A DNA stretch of 64,000 bases. It comes from Paenibacillus algicola (GTDB lineage Bacteria > Bacillota > Bacilli > Paenibacillales > Paenibacillaceae). The position numbers were made by a program, and so were the translations under genes. Every line of letters begins with the position of its first letter. The stretch's first letter is position 1. The DNA lies in the NCBI RefSeq assembly GCF_005577435.1, contig NZ_CP040396.1, forward strand, positions 571,501 to 635,500, read 5' to 3'. A model generated the notes under the pieces. The model was not told the origin of the DNA and did not search any database. It saw only the letters and a list, made by a program, of their open reading frames with translations. Of the stretch, positions 43,698-51,836 are shown one piece after another.

Positions 43698-44378
43698 ATG
43701 TTAACCCTCTCTCATATATGCAAGTCCTATATTCATACCAGCAATCCAAAGAGCTCCTTGAAGGTACTGGAGGACATTACACTAGAAATTAAGTCAGGCG
43801 ATTATATTGCGATTCTAGGTACTTCTGGAGTGGGAAAATCTACACTGCTTCATATTATCGGCTTGCTGGACAAGCCGGATCGCGGGAGCATTTGGCTTCA
43901 TGATCAGGCTGTTGACACTTTATCTAATAAAGAGTATACCAAGGTAAGGAATGAAATGATCGGCTTCGTGTTCCAGGATTTCAAGCTTATTACGGATATG
44001 ACCGTTTTTGAAAATGTAGAGATCCCGTTGATTTATGCCAACAAGCTGAATAAGCACCAGCGGAGGCAGCGGATTATGGATGTATTGGAGCAGTTACAAA
44101 TATCGGATAAAGAGCGGGTGTTCCCGAGTGAGCTTTCCGGAGGACAAAAGCAGCGGGTGGCCATTGCAAGAGCACTGGTCAATAAGCCGAAGCTGCTCAT
44201 TGCGGATGAGCCTACAGGAAATTTAGATTCTGACATAACCCATGAAATTCTGGAGCTTCTCCAAAGACTGCATCAGGAGGAGAAGCTGACCCTTGTAATC
44301 GTTACCCACGACATAGAGGTGGCTGAGCGGGCCAATAAAGTGTATCGTTTAAGTGAAACAGGATTAAACCTATTGTAG
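43698..44378 (+). CDS. ABC transporter ATP-binding protein (LolD/MacB-like)
   Basis: 226 residues, the usual size for this class. Walker A GTSGVGKST, signature LSGGQKQRVAIARA, Walker B LLIADEPTGNLDSD and the H-loop VTHDIEVAERA are all intact. AAGGAGG before ATG. Such ATPases power peptide or lipopeptide handling rather than classical import. Third gene of the operon. Confidence 0.93.
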   Translation: MLTLSHICKSYIHTSNPKSSLKVLEDITLEIKSGDYIAILGTSGVGKSTLLHIIGLLDKPDRGSIWLHDQAVDTLSNKEYTKVRNEMIGFVFQDFKLITDMTVFENVEIPLIYANKLNKHQRRQRIMDVLEQLQISDKERVFPSELSGGQKQRVAIARALVNKPKLLIADEPTGNLDSDITHEILELLQRLHQEEKLTLVIVTHDIEVAERANKVYRLSETGLNLL

Positions 44379-44395
44379 AAAGCAGGATTGTGTAC

Positions 44396-45973
44396 ATGTC
44401 AGATTTAAGCAAGCAGCGTTACCGGTTTAGTGAAGCACCTATATGGAATGTGCAGCGACAGTATTATGAAGAGAAAGGCACGGAGGCCTGGAGAAATGAC
44501 CAGGTTCCTCAATATGTAACGAGCAATCCGATGATTGCCGGAGCCTATGCAGAGATGATTCTGGGATTCCTTCAGGATCGGATGAATCAGGAAGACGGTG
44601 CGGACTCCGTAGTGTACATTGTGGAGCTTGGCGCCGGCGCCGGACGCCTGGCTTATCATGTGCTGCAGGAATTATGTGAGCTCCGGGATTATGCGGGAAT
44701 GGAGCTGCCTCCCTTCCAGTATATTATGACAGATCTGCCCATGAGTAATGTGGTGGCTTGGAGGGAGCATCCCGCCTTGCAGTCTTTTATTACTGAGGGA
44801 ATTCTGGATTTTGCGCGCTTTGATGCTGTCCGGGATACCGAGCTGAACCTGATTGTATCGGGAGCTACCCTGCATCCGGGGGATGTGAAGCAGCCGTTAA
44901 TTATTATCGGAAACTACTTCTTTGACAGCATCCCGCAAGAGCTGATTTATGTTGGCGATGGGAGCATCTATGAAGCGGATGTGTATATTGAAGCGCCTGT
45001 ACAGTCAGCGAATTCCTTGCGTCCTTCCGAGTGGCTGGATCAAATCACGCTGAGCTATGAGCACCGGCGGGAACCGAAGTACGAGCATCTTTCTTACCCG
45101 TACCGCAGTACGATTGCGTTGTATCAGGAGGAGCTGGAGGACTCGCATATTTTATTTCCTGCTGCCGGACTGGATTGTTTAGAGCGTTTATCCCGGTTAT
45201 CGGAGCAAGGCTTTTTGCTCATAACGGCTGATAAGGGAGATCATCTCCTTGATAGCTGGAAATTTGCAGAGCCGCCCATTTTGACATTGCATGGCAGCTT
45301 TTCTTTGACGGCGAACTACCACGCGTTTCAGCATGTGTTTGAGGAGAGAGGAGGAGAAGCGTTATTTCCCTCTCAGCACTACAAGAATTTAAATGTAGGC
45401 TGTATTCTCAGCCTGAACAATCCCAAGCAGTACGCACATACGCGTTTAGCATACCGTCGAAGCATTGAACGCTTTGGTCCGGATGAGTTTTTCAGTCTGA
45501 AGGAATGGGTGGATGTCCGTCTGGATCATATGGGCTTACAGCAGATCTTCAGCTTCTGGCGTCTAGGAGGCTATGACACAGAGTTTTTCGTGCAGAGCAC
45601 CAAACGGCTCTCCGAGCTGTTGCCGGACGCGAACGATGAGGAGAAGCAGGATTTGCTGAGCGGCATTGAACGCATGTGGTCCTCCTACTACGTTCTGGCA
45701 CAGCGCTACGATGTAGCACTGGATGCGGGATTGATCCTGTTTGAGATGGAACTGTATGAGCACTCCAAGCGCTATCTGGAGATATCCGTCCAGCAGCGCT
45801 ATGATGAGGTTCCATCCACCGTCTATTATTGCCTGGCGATCTGCTGCTTTGAGCTGGATCTGATGGAGGAGGCAGTGCAGTATTTGCGGGAATTGTTAGA
45901 GCTGGAGCCGGATCACGAGGAGGCTTTAGCCTTGCTTGACCATTTCGAGCCATCGACCGATCTGAGTATGTAA
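44396..45973 (+). CDS. MidA-like SAM methyltransferase with C-terminal TPRs
   Basis: 525 residues from ATG 44396, 8 bases after AGGA. The SAM-binding loop VELGAGAGRLAYHVLQEL lies near 73-90. The FDSIPQEL segment is compatible with a MidA/PrmA-like protein-arginine methyltransferase fold. The C-terminal 150 residues are TPR-like helices (YYCLAICCFELDLMEEAVQY) for protein contact. It follows the ABC genes by 17 bases in the same operon, an unusual pairing. Target unknown; exporter partner or peptide substrate is inference. Confidence 0.75.
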   Translation: MSDLSKQRYRFSEAPIWNVQRQYYEEKGTEAWRNDQVPQYVTSNPMIAGAYAEMILGFLQDRMNQEDGADSVVYIVELGAGAGRLAYHVLQELCELRDYAGMELPPFQYIMTDLPMSNVVAWREHPALQSFITEGILDFARFDAVRDTELNLIVSGATLHPGDVKQPLIIIGNYFFDSIPQELIYVGDGSIYEADVYIEAPVQSANSLRPSEWLDQITLSYEHRREPKYEHLSYPYRSTIALYQEELEDSHILFPAAGLDCLERLSRLSEQGFLLITADKGDHLLDSWKFAEPPILTLHGSFSLTANYHAFQHVFEERGGEALFPSQHYKNLNVGCILSLNNPKQYAHTRLAYRRSIERFGPDEFFSLKEWVDVRLDHMGLQQIFSFWRLGGYDTEFFVQSTKRLSELLPDANDEEKQDLLSGIERMWSSYYVLAQRYDVALDAGLILFEMELYEHSKRYLEISVQQRYDEVPSTVYYCLAICCFELDLMEEAVQYLRELLELEPDHEEALALLDHFEPSTDLSM

Positions 45974-45991
45974 CAAGCATAGATTCATCCT

Positions 45992-46041
45992 TACATAGCC
46001 GTTTGAAGCTTCGAGGCCGAAGCTACAAACGGCTATGTGTT
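45992..46041. terminator. Rho-independent terminator
   Basis: ACATAGCCGTTTG pairs with CAAACGGCTATGT around an inner AGCTTCG/CGAAGCT stem. Ends the ABC-methyltransferase operon. Confidence 0.7.
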
Positions 46042-46157
46042 TACCCTGACCTTCACCTGGAAAAGCATGACCTCCCCCCATACTCACCGGTACAGCCATA
46101 CCCCGCGGTTGTGCTATCCCCCGCGGTCCCGCCACATCAACCAGCCGGGCAATCCTG

Positions 46158-46207
46158 TTGACGCGATCCCTGCTAACATATATTATGGATACTAGCTATC
46201 TATAATA
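46158..46207 (+). promoter_or_regulatory. promoter and operator of the Rrf2 gene
   Basis: TTGACG (46158-46163), a 17-base spacer and TATTAT (46181-46186). A dyad with arms TATTATGGATA and TATCTATAATA (46181-46207) covers the -10 box. The same ATTATGGATA-N6-ATCTAT pattern occurs before the flavoprotein gene. Confidence 0.7.
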
Positions 46208-46239
46208 GTCATCGACGTAACACGGAAAGGAGAAGACCC

Positions 46240-46734
46240 TTGCAGTTTTCCAAAAGCACAGACTATGCCTTGCATGCCTTAATCCACCTGGGACTTTCCG
46301 GGAAAAGTCAGAATGTAGGGATCAAGGCCCTGTCCAGCACGCTGGGCGTCTCCGAAAGCTATCTGTCCAAGATTATGTCCAAGCTGAGGCAGGATGGCAT
46401 CATTCGTGCGGTCCCCGGAGTGAATGGCGGATATGAGCTGGCGAGGCCGGCAGAACAGATTTCCTTTCTGGATGTCATTCTGGTGATCGAAGGACGGCAG
46501 CAGCTGTTTGAATGCTCGAACTCCAGATCCCAGCAGCACCAATTACTAGTGGGGCAGGAGCCGGGTGCAGCCACGGAGGATGTCCAGTGTCGCCACAAAC
46601 CGAAGGTATGCCTGGTTGAGAAAGTCATGCTCGGCGCCGAACAGCAGCTGTACCAGTATTTGCAGGAGCATACCATCCAGTCGGTTCTGGATGAGGCACT
46701 GACTTCCTGCAGCCCGCAAGAAGACAAGAAGTAA
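46240..46734 (+). CDS. Rrf2 family regulator (YwnA-like)
   Basis: 164 residues from TTG 46240, after AAAGGAG. The N-terminal winged helix FSKSTDYALHALIHLGLSG and the recognition helix with LGVSESYLSKIMSKL are typical. Four Cys (FECSN, VQCRH, KVCLV, TSCSP) could bind an Fe-S cluster or sense redox by thiols, but the spacing does not match canonical IscR or NsrR. It probably controls itself and the flavoprotein downstream through a shared operator. Confidence 0.9.
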   Translation: MQFSKSTDYALHALIHLGLSGKSQNVGIKALSSTLGVSESYLSKIMSKLRQDGIIRAVPGVNGGYELARPAEQISFLDVILVIEGRQQLFECSNSRSQQHQLLVGQEPGAATEDVQCRHKPKVCLVEKVMLGAEQQLYQYLQEHTIQSVLDEALTSCSPQEDKK

Positions 46735-46752
46735 TGAGCTTCTTGCGCTTTA

Positions 46753-46778
46753 ATTATGGATATTATAGATCTATATTG
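46753..46778 (+). promoter_or_regulatory. second Rrf2-type operator
   Basis: ATTATGGATA-N6-ATCTAT here repeats the motif found at 46181; within it TATAGATCTATA is a perfect dyad. It lies about 15-40 bases before the flavoprotein ATG. Confidence 0.65.
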
Positions 46779-46792
46779 GAGGTTAGAGAAAA

Positions 46793-47710
46793 ATGAAGAA
46801 TATTCACGTGGATGTTGTTGTGATTGGCGGCGGTCCGGCCGGAATGAACGCGGCTCTCGTGCTGGGTAGGGCAAGGAAAGAGGTTGCACTTATCGATGCA
46901 GAACGCCCTCGGAATGCGGTAACTTCCCGGATGCATGGCTTTCTAACCCGTGACGGCGTTGCGCCGAGCGAATTTCGCAGAATGGCCAGAGAAGAGCTGG
47001 GCGCCTATCCTTCGGTATCCATTTACGGGGAAAGCGTAACGTCAATCTCTGGGGCAGACGGCGCGTTCCAGCTTCAATCATCGGAAGGCACAGTATTCAA
47101 ATGCAAAAAAATACTGTTCGCTGTAGGAATGAAGGACTCTCCGCTGCACATTCCAGGACTTGCGGAGGTGTACGGAAAAAGCGCCTTTGTCTGCCCCTAC
47201 TGTGATGGATGGGAATTGAGAGACCAGCCGCTCGTTATTATTCAGAAAGGGAAGGAGCTGCTGCATTTTGCTCCTGTGATCGCAGGATGGACAGATGTCT
47301 TCTCGGTCTGCACGAATGGACCGGATGAGCTGACAGATGCCGAGCGAGAGGAGCTGAAGAGAAAAGGGGTGCCGCTGTTTGATTCGCCAATCCGGAGGAT
47401 TGAATCCCGTGACGGCCTTGTGCAGGAGGTGGTGCTGGAAGACGGAACGGCCGTGGCATGCCGGGGGATCTTTTTCAAGCCTCAGCTGATGACAGGCTCG
47501 GATTTACCGCAAAGCATCGGGTGCGAGATGACGGAGGCCGGAGCGGTCGTAGTTAATGAGCTCGGCAAAACGAGCCTTCCCGGGGTGTTTAGTGCCGGCG
47601 ATGCCGCATCCCCGTTCCATCAGACCATTGCTGCCGCATCGTCAGGATCTCTGGCCGCGGTGATCCTCAATAATGAACTGAATATGGAGGCTTGGAGGAG
47701 AGAGGCATGA
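46793..47710 (+). CDS. thioredoxin-reductase-like flavoprotein with CPYC
   Basis: 305 residues; TTGGAGG before ATG. FAD-binding GGGPAGMNAA (residues 12-21) and C-terminal FSAGDAASPF are standard, and CPYC (134-137) is the redox-active pair. The second nucleotide-binding Gly-rich loop expected for NADPH is replaced by PLVIIQKGKELLHFAP, so NADPH use is doubtful. It may instead be a thiol oxidase of the GliT/HlmI type or use another electron donor. Regulated with the Rrf2 gene. Confidence 0.85.
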   Translation: MKNIHVDVVVIGGGPAGMNAALVLGRARKEVALIDAERPRNAVTSRMHGFLTRDGVAPSEFRRMAREELGAYPSVSIYGESVTSISGADGAFQLQSSEGTVFKCKKILFAVGMKDSPLHIPGLAEVYGKSAFVCPYCDGWELRDQPLVIIQKGKELLHFAPVIAGWTDVFSVCTNGPDELTDAEREELKRKGVPLFDSPIRRIESRDGLVQEVVLEDGTAVACRGIFFKPQLMTGSDLPQSIGCEMTEAGAVVVNELGKTSLPGVFSAGDAASPFHQTIAAASSGSLAAVILNNELNMEAWRREA

Positions 47711-47956
47711 ACCATTTTTACGGTGATGCTATGTGGGGAAAGCCTGGAAAGATGAGAGTGACGTCAAGCTGGATAGCATGCGCGTAAAGCGAATGAATCG
47801 GGCACCGTTACGGTTCAGGAGGGGGGACGCTACGGCAAGGTGCTGATCTCTCTTCAGGATCAGCGAATGCCCATGCTCCCGTAAATGAAGAACCATTGCC
47901 TATGCCCAAGCATACGGTATAGCACCACTTTTGAATGATGAGAGGGTGTGACCGGG
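47711..47956. other. short stretch of decayed coding-like DNA
   Basis: Open fragments in different frames (for example VTVQEGGRYGKVLISLQDQR ending at 47884) look like the tail of a broken gene. No intact gene or terminator that I can support. Confidence 0.4.
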
Positions 47957-49375
47957 GTGGTAGGTATTTCATTAACGGGCATTCATTATGTATATCTGGC
48001 GTTTATCGTGTTCATTCTGACGCTAATGATCCGGCGGCGGGATACAACAATGATTTGTGTGGCGGGATTATTTGCTCTGGGATTCTTGGCAGCCGAGACG
48101 CTGGTTGGATCGGTGTCCGGGGTATTTCATTCGTTCATCTATGCTACCAAGGAGCTAATGGGCACCATTATGATCATTTCCATCATTGTGGCCATGAGCC
48201 GGGTGCTGATCCGCACGGGCATCCATGAGACGATGGTGGCTCCGCTGACGAGCTTCATCAAGACCCCGGCGATGGCTTTCTGGGGGATTGGTCTGATTAT
48301 GATGCTGACCTCCTTTTTCTTCTGGCCGTCTCCGGCAGTCGCCTTGATTGGAGCGGTGGTGCTCCCGGTAGCAGCCCGTGTTGGCCTGCCTGCGCTAGGA
48401 GCGGCCGTAGCGATGAATTTGTTCGGCCACGGGATTGCATTGTCCGGTGACTACATCATCCAGGGCGCTCCGAAGCTGACGGCAGATGCTGCGGGACTCC
48501 CGGTGTCCAGTGTCATTCAGGCAAGCGTACCGCTGGTCATCATTATGGGGCTGGTGACTACGAGCGTAGCCTTCTGGATGATGCGGCGGGATCTGAAGAA
48601 CGGCACCTGGCGGGATGGGCTGGTAGCAGTGCCGTCAGCAGCCGGGGCGCTTCGCGGCAGTGATCAGGATGAGGGAGCCCCGCCCGTGCTCACGCGAAAT
48701 CTCCGGCGCGCTCTGGCTGTGATCATTCCACTGCTGTTTGTGGCCGATGTCGCCGCAATGTTCATGTTTCGGCTCCAGGGCGGGGATGCGACTGCGCTGG
48801 TGGGCGGGACGGCCGTCTTCATTCTGGTCGGGGTCACGCTGCTGGCACATCGGAACCAGGGTCTGGAAAAGGTAACGTCTTATATGATTGACGGGCTGGT
48901 ATTCGGCTTCAAGGTGTTCGGCCCTGTTATCCCGATCGCGGCGTTCTTCTATCTTGGCGATGCGGCCCTGACGGAGCTGTATGGCGCCGTCCTGCCGGAA
49001 GGCTCGCAGGGCATTGTCAACGATCTGGGGATGGCCTTGGCCGGCGTTGTACCGCTGAACGGTGCCGTCGGTGCAGTGACGCTGACGATCACCGGAGTCA
49101 TCACCGGGCTGGACGGCTCCGGCTTCTCCGGCATTTCCCTCGCGGGATCTATTGCCCAGCTCTTTGCTGCAGCTACAGGATCAGATGCAGCAACCTTAAC
49201 GGCACTGGGCCAGGTGGCCGCAATCTGGGTGGGCGGCGGTACGCTCGTGCCATGGGCATTGATCCCTGCGGCCGCCATTTGCGGAGTCAGTCCGTTTGAG
49301 CTGGCGCGCCGGAATCTCAAGCCGGTGCTGATCGGGCTGCTGGTGACAACAGCCGCCGCGATTTTTCTCATCTGA
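47957..49375 (+). CDS. large ion-transporter-superfamily permease
   Basis: 472 residues from GTG 47957, 10 bases after AGAGGG; GTG 47948 is too close. About 12 helices with re-entrant-type motifs such as NLFGHGIALSGDYIIQGAPK and GGGTLVPWALIPAAA. The pattern resembles DcuC/GntP/CitM-type carriers of the ion-transporter superfamily, probably for an organic anion. Substrate unknown. Ends at a perfect palindrome. Confidence 0.75.
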   Translation: MVGISLTGIHYVYLAFIVFILTLMIRRRDTTMICVAGLFALGFLAAETLVGSVSGVFHSFIYATKELMGTIMIISIIVAMSRVLIRTGIHETMVAPLTSFIKTPAMAFWGIGLIMMLTSFFFWPSPAVALIGAVVLPVAARVGLPALGAAVAMNLFGHGIALSGDYIIQGAPKLTADAAGLPVSSVIQASVPLVIIMGLVTTSVAFWMMRRDLKNGTWRDGLVAVPSAAGALRGSDQDEGAPPVLTRNLRRALAVIIPLLFVADVAAMFMFRLQGGDATALVGGTAVFILVGVTLLAHRNQGLEKVTSYMIDGLVFGFKVFGPVIPIAAFFYLGDAALTELYGAVLPEGSQGIVNDLGMALAGVVPLNGAVGAVTLTITGVITGLDGSGFSGISLAGSIAQLFAAATGSDAATLTALGQVAAIWVGGGTLVPWALIPAAAICGVSPFELARRNLKPVLIGLLVTTAAAIFLI

Positions 49376-49392
49376 GCAGGTTCTGAACAGGA

Positions 49393-49420
49393 AGAGCCGG
49401 AGCAGGCCTGCTCCGGCTCT
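49393..49420. terminator. perfect palindrome, bidirectional terminator
   Basis: AGAGCCGGAGCAGG pairs perfectly with CCTGCTCCGGCTCT between the convergent permease and dioxygenase genes. Confidence 0.65.
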
Positions 49421-49433
49421 TGGTTGATCCAGC

Positions 49434-49975
49434 TTATTTGCTGTCCGCTTGATAGACGAGAGGATTAAGGGGGCTGGCAGCGAGGTCGCCAGGAGCCAGT
49501 CCGGGCAGCCATTTGTTCAAATCGCTCTCTTGCGCCTTACTCTCCGGGTTGGCGATCACCGTACCGTCAGCTACATAAATGATCGTCATCACTTTACGCA
49601 TCTGGTCTGTCGGGTTACCGGGAGCGCTATGGATCGTCCACCCCGCGTGGAAGGTCGCATCTCCGGCAGTCATCGCCCCGTAGTTGACCTGCGGAATGTG
49701 CTTGGCCTCAATGAACTGACCCAGTGTAGTGTGGGACTCATCGGAAATTTCCTTGCGGCTCACATAGCCCAGCTTGTGGCTTCCTGAAGCAAATGTCATC
49801 GTGCCGACCTCTTGCGGAACCGGAACGAGAGGCATCCACATGGTAATGGTATTTGCCCCGTATCCAAAGGCCAGTAGATCTGGTCCTGGTGCCCCGGCGT
49901 ATGGCCGCCTCCTTGAACATATCCACCTGCCAGTATTTTTCATACAAATATTCCCCAATAATAAACTAAAACGGC
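49434..49975 (-). pseudogene. truncated, frameshifted phytanoyl-CoA dioxygenase (PhyH) family gene
   Basis: The 3' part (bases 49434 to about 49850) encodes ANTITMWMPLVPV, TMTFASGSHKLGYV and TFHAGWTIHSAPG, the PhyH iron/2-oxoglutarate dioxygenase C-terminus with its last His ligand. Just upstream the frame changes: GGGHTPGHQDQIYWPLDT (with the HxD ligands) is read in another frame at about 49863-49910. The N-terminal 100 residues or so are absent; homology stops near 49975 where the low-GC island begins. Not a functional enzyme gene. Confidence 0.75.
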
Positions 49976-50018
49976 ATCCTCTGCCGCGGGGGTGCCTTTT
50001 GGCGTTCGTCTTATTCAT

Positions 50019-50377
50019 CAGTCCAGTCCAGGAAGGGGATCGACAAGACCGCGTCTAAAGGATTGTCTTCACATGAGTCGTTATATTTTGTTTCGATTCG
50101 CCTATATTCTATAGCGAAGCCATGAGCCCAACTTTTTGATTAGCGTAGTAGTCAACTTTTTCATTGACATTCACAACTATTTTAATATATTTTAATTTTA
50201 AATGTAAATAAATAGAGTTAGAGGGTGATAATGTATTATATCTGCTTAAGCTTTTTTACAACTGTAAGTGATAATGGCAAAGTATGAAGTTGCACCAGTG
50301 TCTATACATAATAGTTTAATACTAAAGTTTTAACTTGTAGATATGCACATCACTAAATAAGTCGAGGAGTGATACTT
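50019..50377. other. A+T-rich leader of the secreted-protein gene
   Basis: Very A+T-rich, with several TTGACA/TATAAT-like boxes (for example TTGACA near 50165). No gene. It marks the left border of the low-GC island. Confidence 0.5.
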
Positions 50378-50914
50378 TTGAAGAAAATGATCGGATTATT
50401 GTTGGTTATGGTATTAGTTATGCCTATTAATGCTTTTGCCGCTGAAGTAAATAATATGTCACCTAAAGTGGAAGCCCCAGAGGACTTTGCATTACTTAAT
50501 GAATATAACTTAATAGAGGGTCAATATGTTTGTGTAGACGATACTCAGGCCGTTGTATCAGTTAATCAAATTGATCCTCTTTCTACTTGTTCTGGAAGTG
50601 GAGGATATGCTCGTATAAATTCTGCTTTCGGTCCAGGAGGTGCAATCAGTTGGGAGGTTAACCCACGGTTCTCTACTCTTCACACGTTTTCAGGTGCTAT
50701 TGTGGTGTATAAGTATTATGGAGTACTTCCTATACTAAATGATACTATACCCGTAAGTTGTACTGGAGCATTAGGTGGAGCCTGTGGAGATGATTATGTT
50801 CCATTGGGTTTGAGTAGTGGATCATATAGTATTAGTTTGACTGGTACAGCGAGAGATGCTTCTGGACTATTTTCGTGGGTAGTTCCACCATGCGAAATAG
50901 GATTGAGTATTTAA
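50378..50914 (+). CDS. secreted Cys-containing protein of unknown function
   Basis: 178 residues from TTG 50378, 8 bases after GAGGAG. Signal peptide KKMIGLLLVMVLVMPINAFA with an AxA cleavage site before AEV. Mature protein about 155 residues, beta-rich and Gly/Ser-rich, with five Cys (YVCVDD, STCSGS, VSCTGA, GACGDD, PPCEIG). No family recognised. A+T-rich gene with unusual codon use for this chromosome. Cotranscribed with the next gene, one base after its stop codon. Confidence 0.75.
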   Translation: MKKMIGLLLVMVLVMPINAFAAEVNNMSPKVEAPEDFALLNEYNLIEGQYVCVDDTQAVVSVNQIDPLSTCSGSGGYARINSAFGPGGAISWEVNPRFSTLHTFSGAIVVYKYYGVLPILNDTIPVSCTGALGGACGDDYVPLGLSSGSYSISLTGTARDASGLFSWVVPPCEIGLSI

Positions 50915-50915
50915 T

Positions 50916-51524
50916 ATGACACTTTCACGTCATCATAAGCAATTAAATATTTCAAATATACTTCCAATGGATTTGAATTTTCTATTATTTATTGAGAGCG
51001 TTTATACTTGCTTTCATGAAGAAAAGGACGTTTTTCCAGGGAAACATTTTAATTTAAATGAATCTGAATTACTTCAATCTGATAGCTTTGCAGAAATTCT
51101 TAACATGTGTTGGGATGAGAGTATAGTTGACTTAAAACAGCAACAAAAAACTGGGAATCCTCATAGTTCGATTCATTTCAAACAATGTTATTCAAAACTA
51201 TTCAGAGATAATACAGGATCTGATACATCTGAAATGGTGTGGGATGCTTTCTCTTTGTGGTGGTGGTCCGAGTATGGAATTAAGGCTTATATGGAAAACT
51301 ATACGGATCTATTTGTTCCAAAAATTTCTGATCAGATCTGGGAAGAACTTTACAAGAAAAACATTGGGGTTAGTGAAGGAAACTCTCTATACCTAATTTT
51401 ATTATTCAAACAACCTGAAAAAGTGTTTCCAAAGAATACAAGTAGGCTATTCTTTACAAGCATAAATAAATTTGTCACCAGAAAAGAATTAATAGTCAAA
51501 GAGATAGTTCAATTATTTGATTAG
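50916..51524 (+). CDS. cytosolic protein of unknown function, partner of secreted protein
   Basis: 202 residues; ATG 50916 follows the previous stop by one base (TAATATG), so translation is coupled. Soluble, helical, rich in Trp and Phe (FSLWWWSEYGIKAYMENY). No signal peptide. No family recognised. Low GC like its partner. An immunity, chaperone or maturation role for the secreted protein is possible from the arrangement only. A terminator follows. Confidence 0.7.
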   Translation: MTLSRHHKQLNISNILPMDLNFLLFIESVYTCFHEEKDVFPGKHFNLNESELLQSDSFAEILNMCWDESIVDLKQQQKTGNPHSSIHFKQCYSKLFRDNTGSDTSEMVWDAFSLWWWSEYGIKAYMENYTDLFVPKISDQIWEELYKKNIGVSEGNSLYLILLFKQPEKVFPKNTSRLFFTSINKFVTRKELIVKEIVQLFD

Positions 51525-51537
51525 TTTTATGTATTAC

Positions 51538-51572
51538 AAAAGCCCTAATCCTATGATTAGGGCTTTAAATTT
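51538..51572 (+). terminator. Rho-independent terminator
   Basis: AAAGCCCTAATC pairs with GATTAGGGCTTT, followed by an A/T-rich tail. It closes the two-gene island. Confidence 0.8.
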
Positions 51573-51575
51573 ATT

Positions 51576-51815
51576 ATTTAATTCCGATTTCATGACGTAT
51601 TCAAGCTGCAGTACGGCATGTCGCCGCATCAGTATTTACTGCATATGCGCATCCAGCACGCTTGCGAGCTGCTGCGGCAGTCTGATTGGACCCAGGAGGA
51701 AATCGCGGCATATTGCGGATTCTCCAGCGTCCATCATTTTTCCAAAATGTTCAAATCCCGCATGGGCCTCTCGCCCGGAAAGTATCGCAGGCAAGGCTCA
51801 TCTCCGCACCTGTAA
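51576..51815 (+). pseudogene. AraC-type regulator, 3' remnant
   Basis: Open frame from about 51576 reads FKLQYGMSPHQYLLHMRIQH, ACELLRQSDWTQEEIAAYCG and FSSVHHFSKMFKSRMG, the second half of the AraC DNA-binding domain. The ligand domain and first HTH are missing. It starts right after the terminator of the low-GC gene pair, and GC content jumps at the same point. Confidence 0.8.
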
Positions 51816-51836
51816 TGCACTCATTAACCGCTCGCT

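Noticed and set aside
49434..50018. Intact 194-residue dioxygenase
   Set aside because: Its first 45 residues are out-of-frame sequence; the HxD ligands are found in another frame, so the gene is broken.
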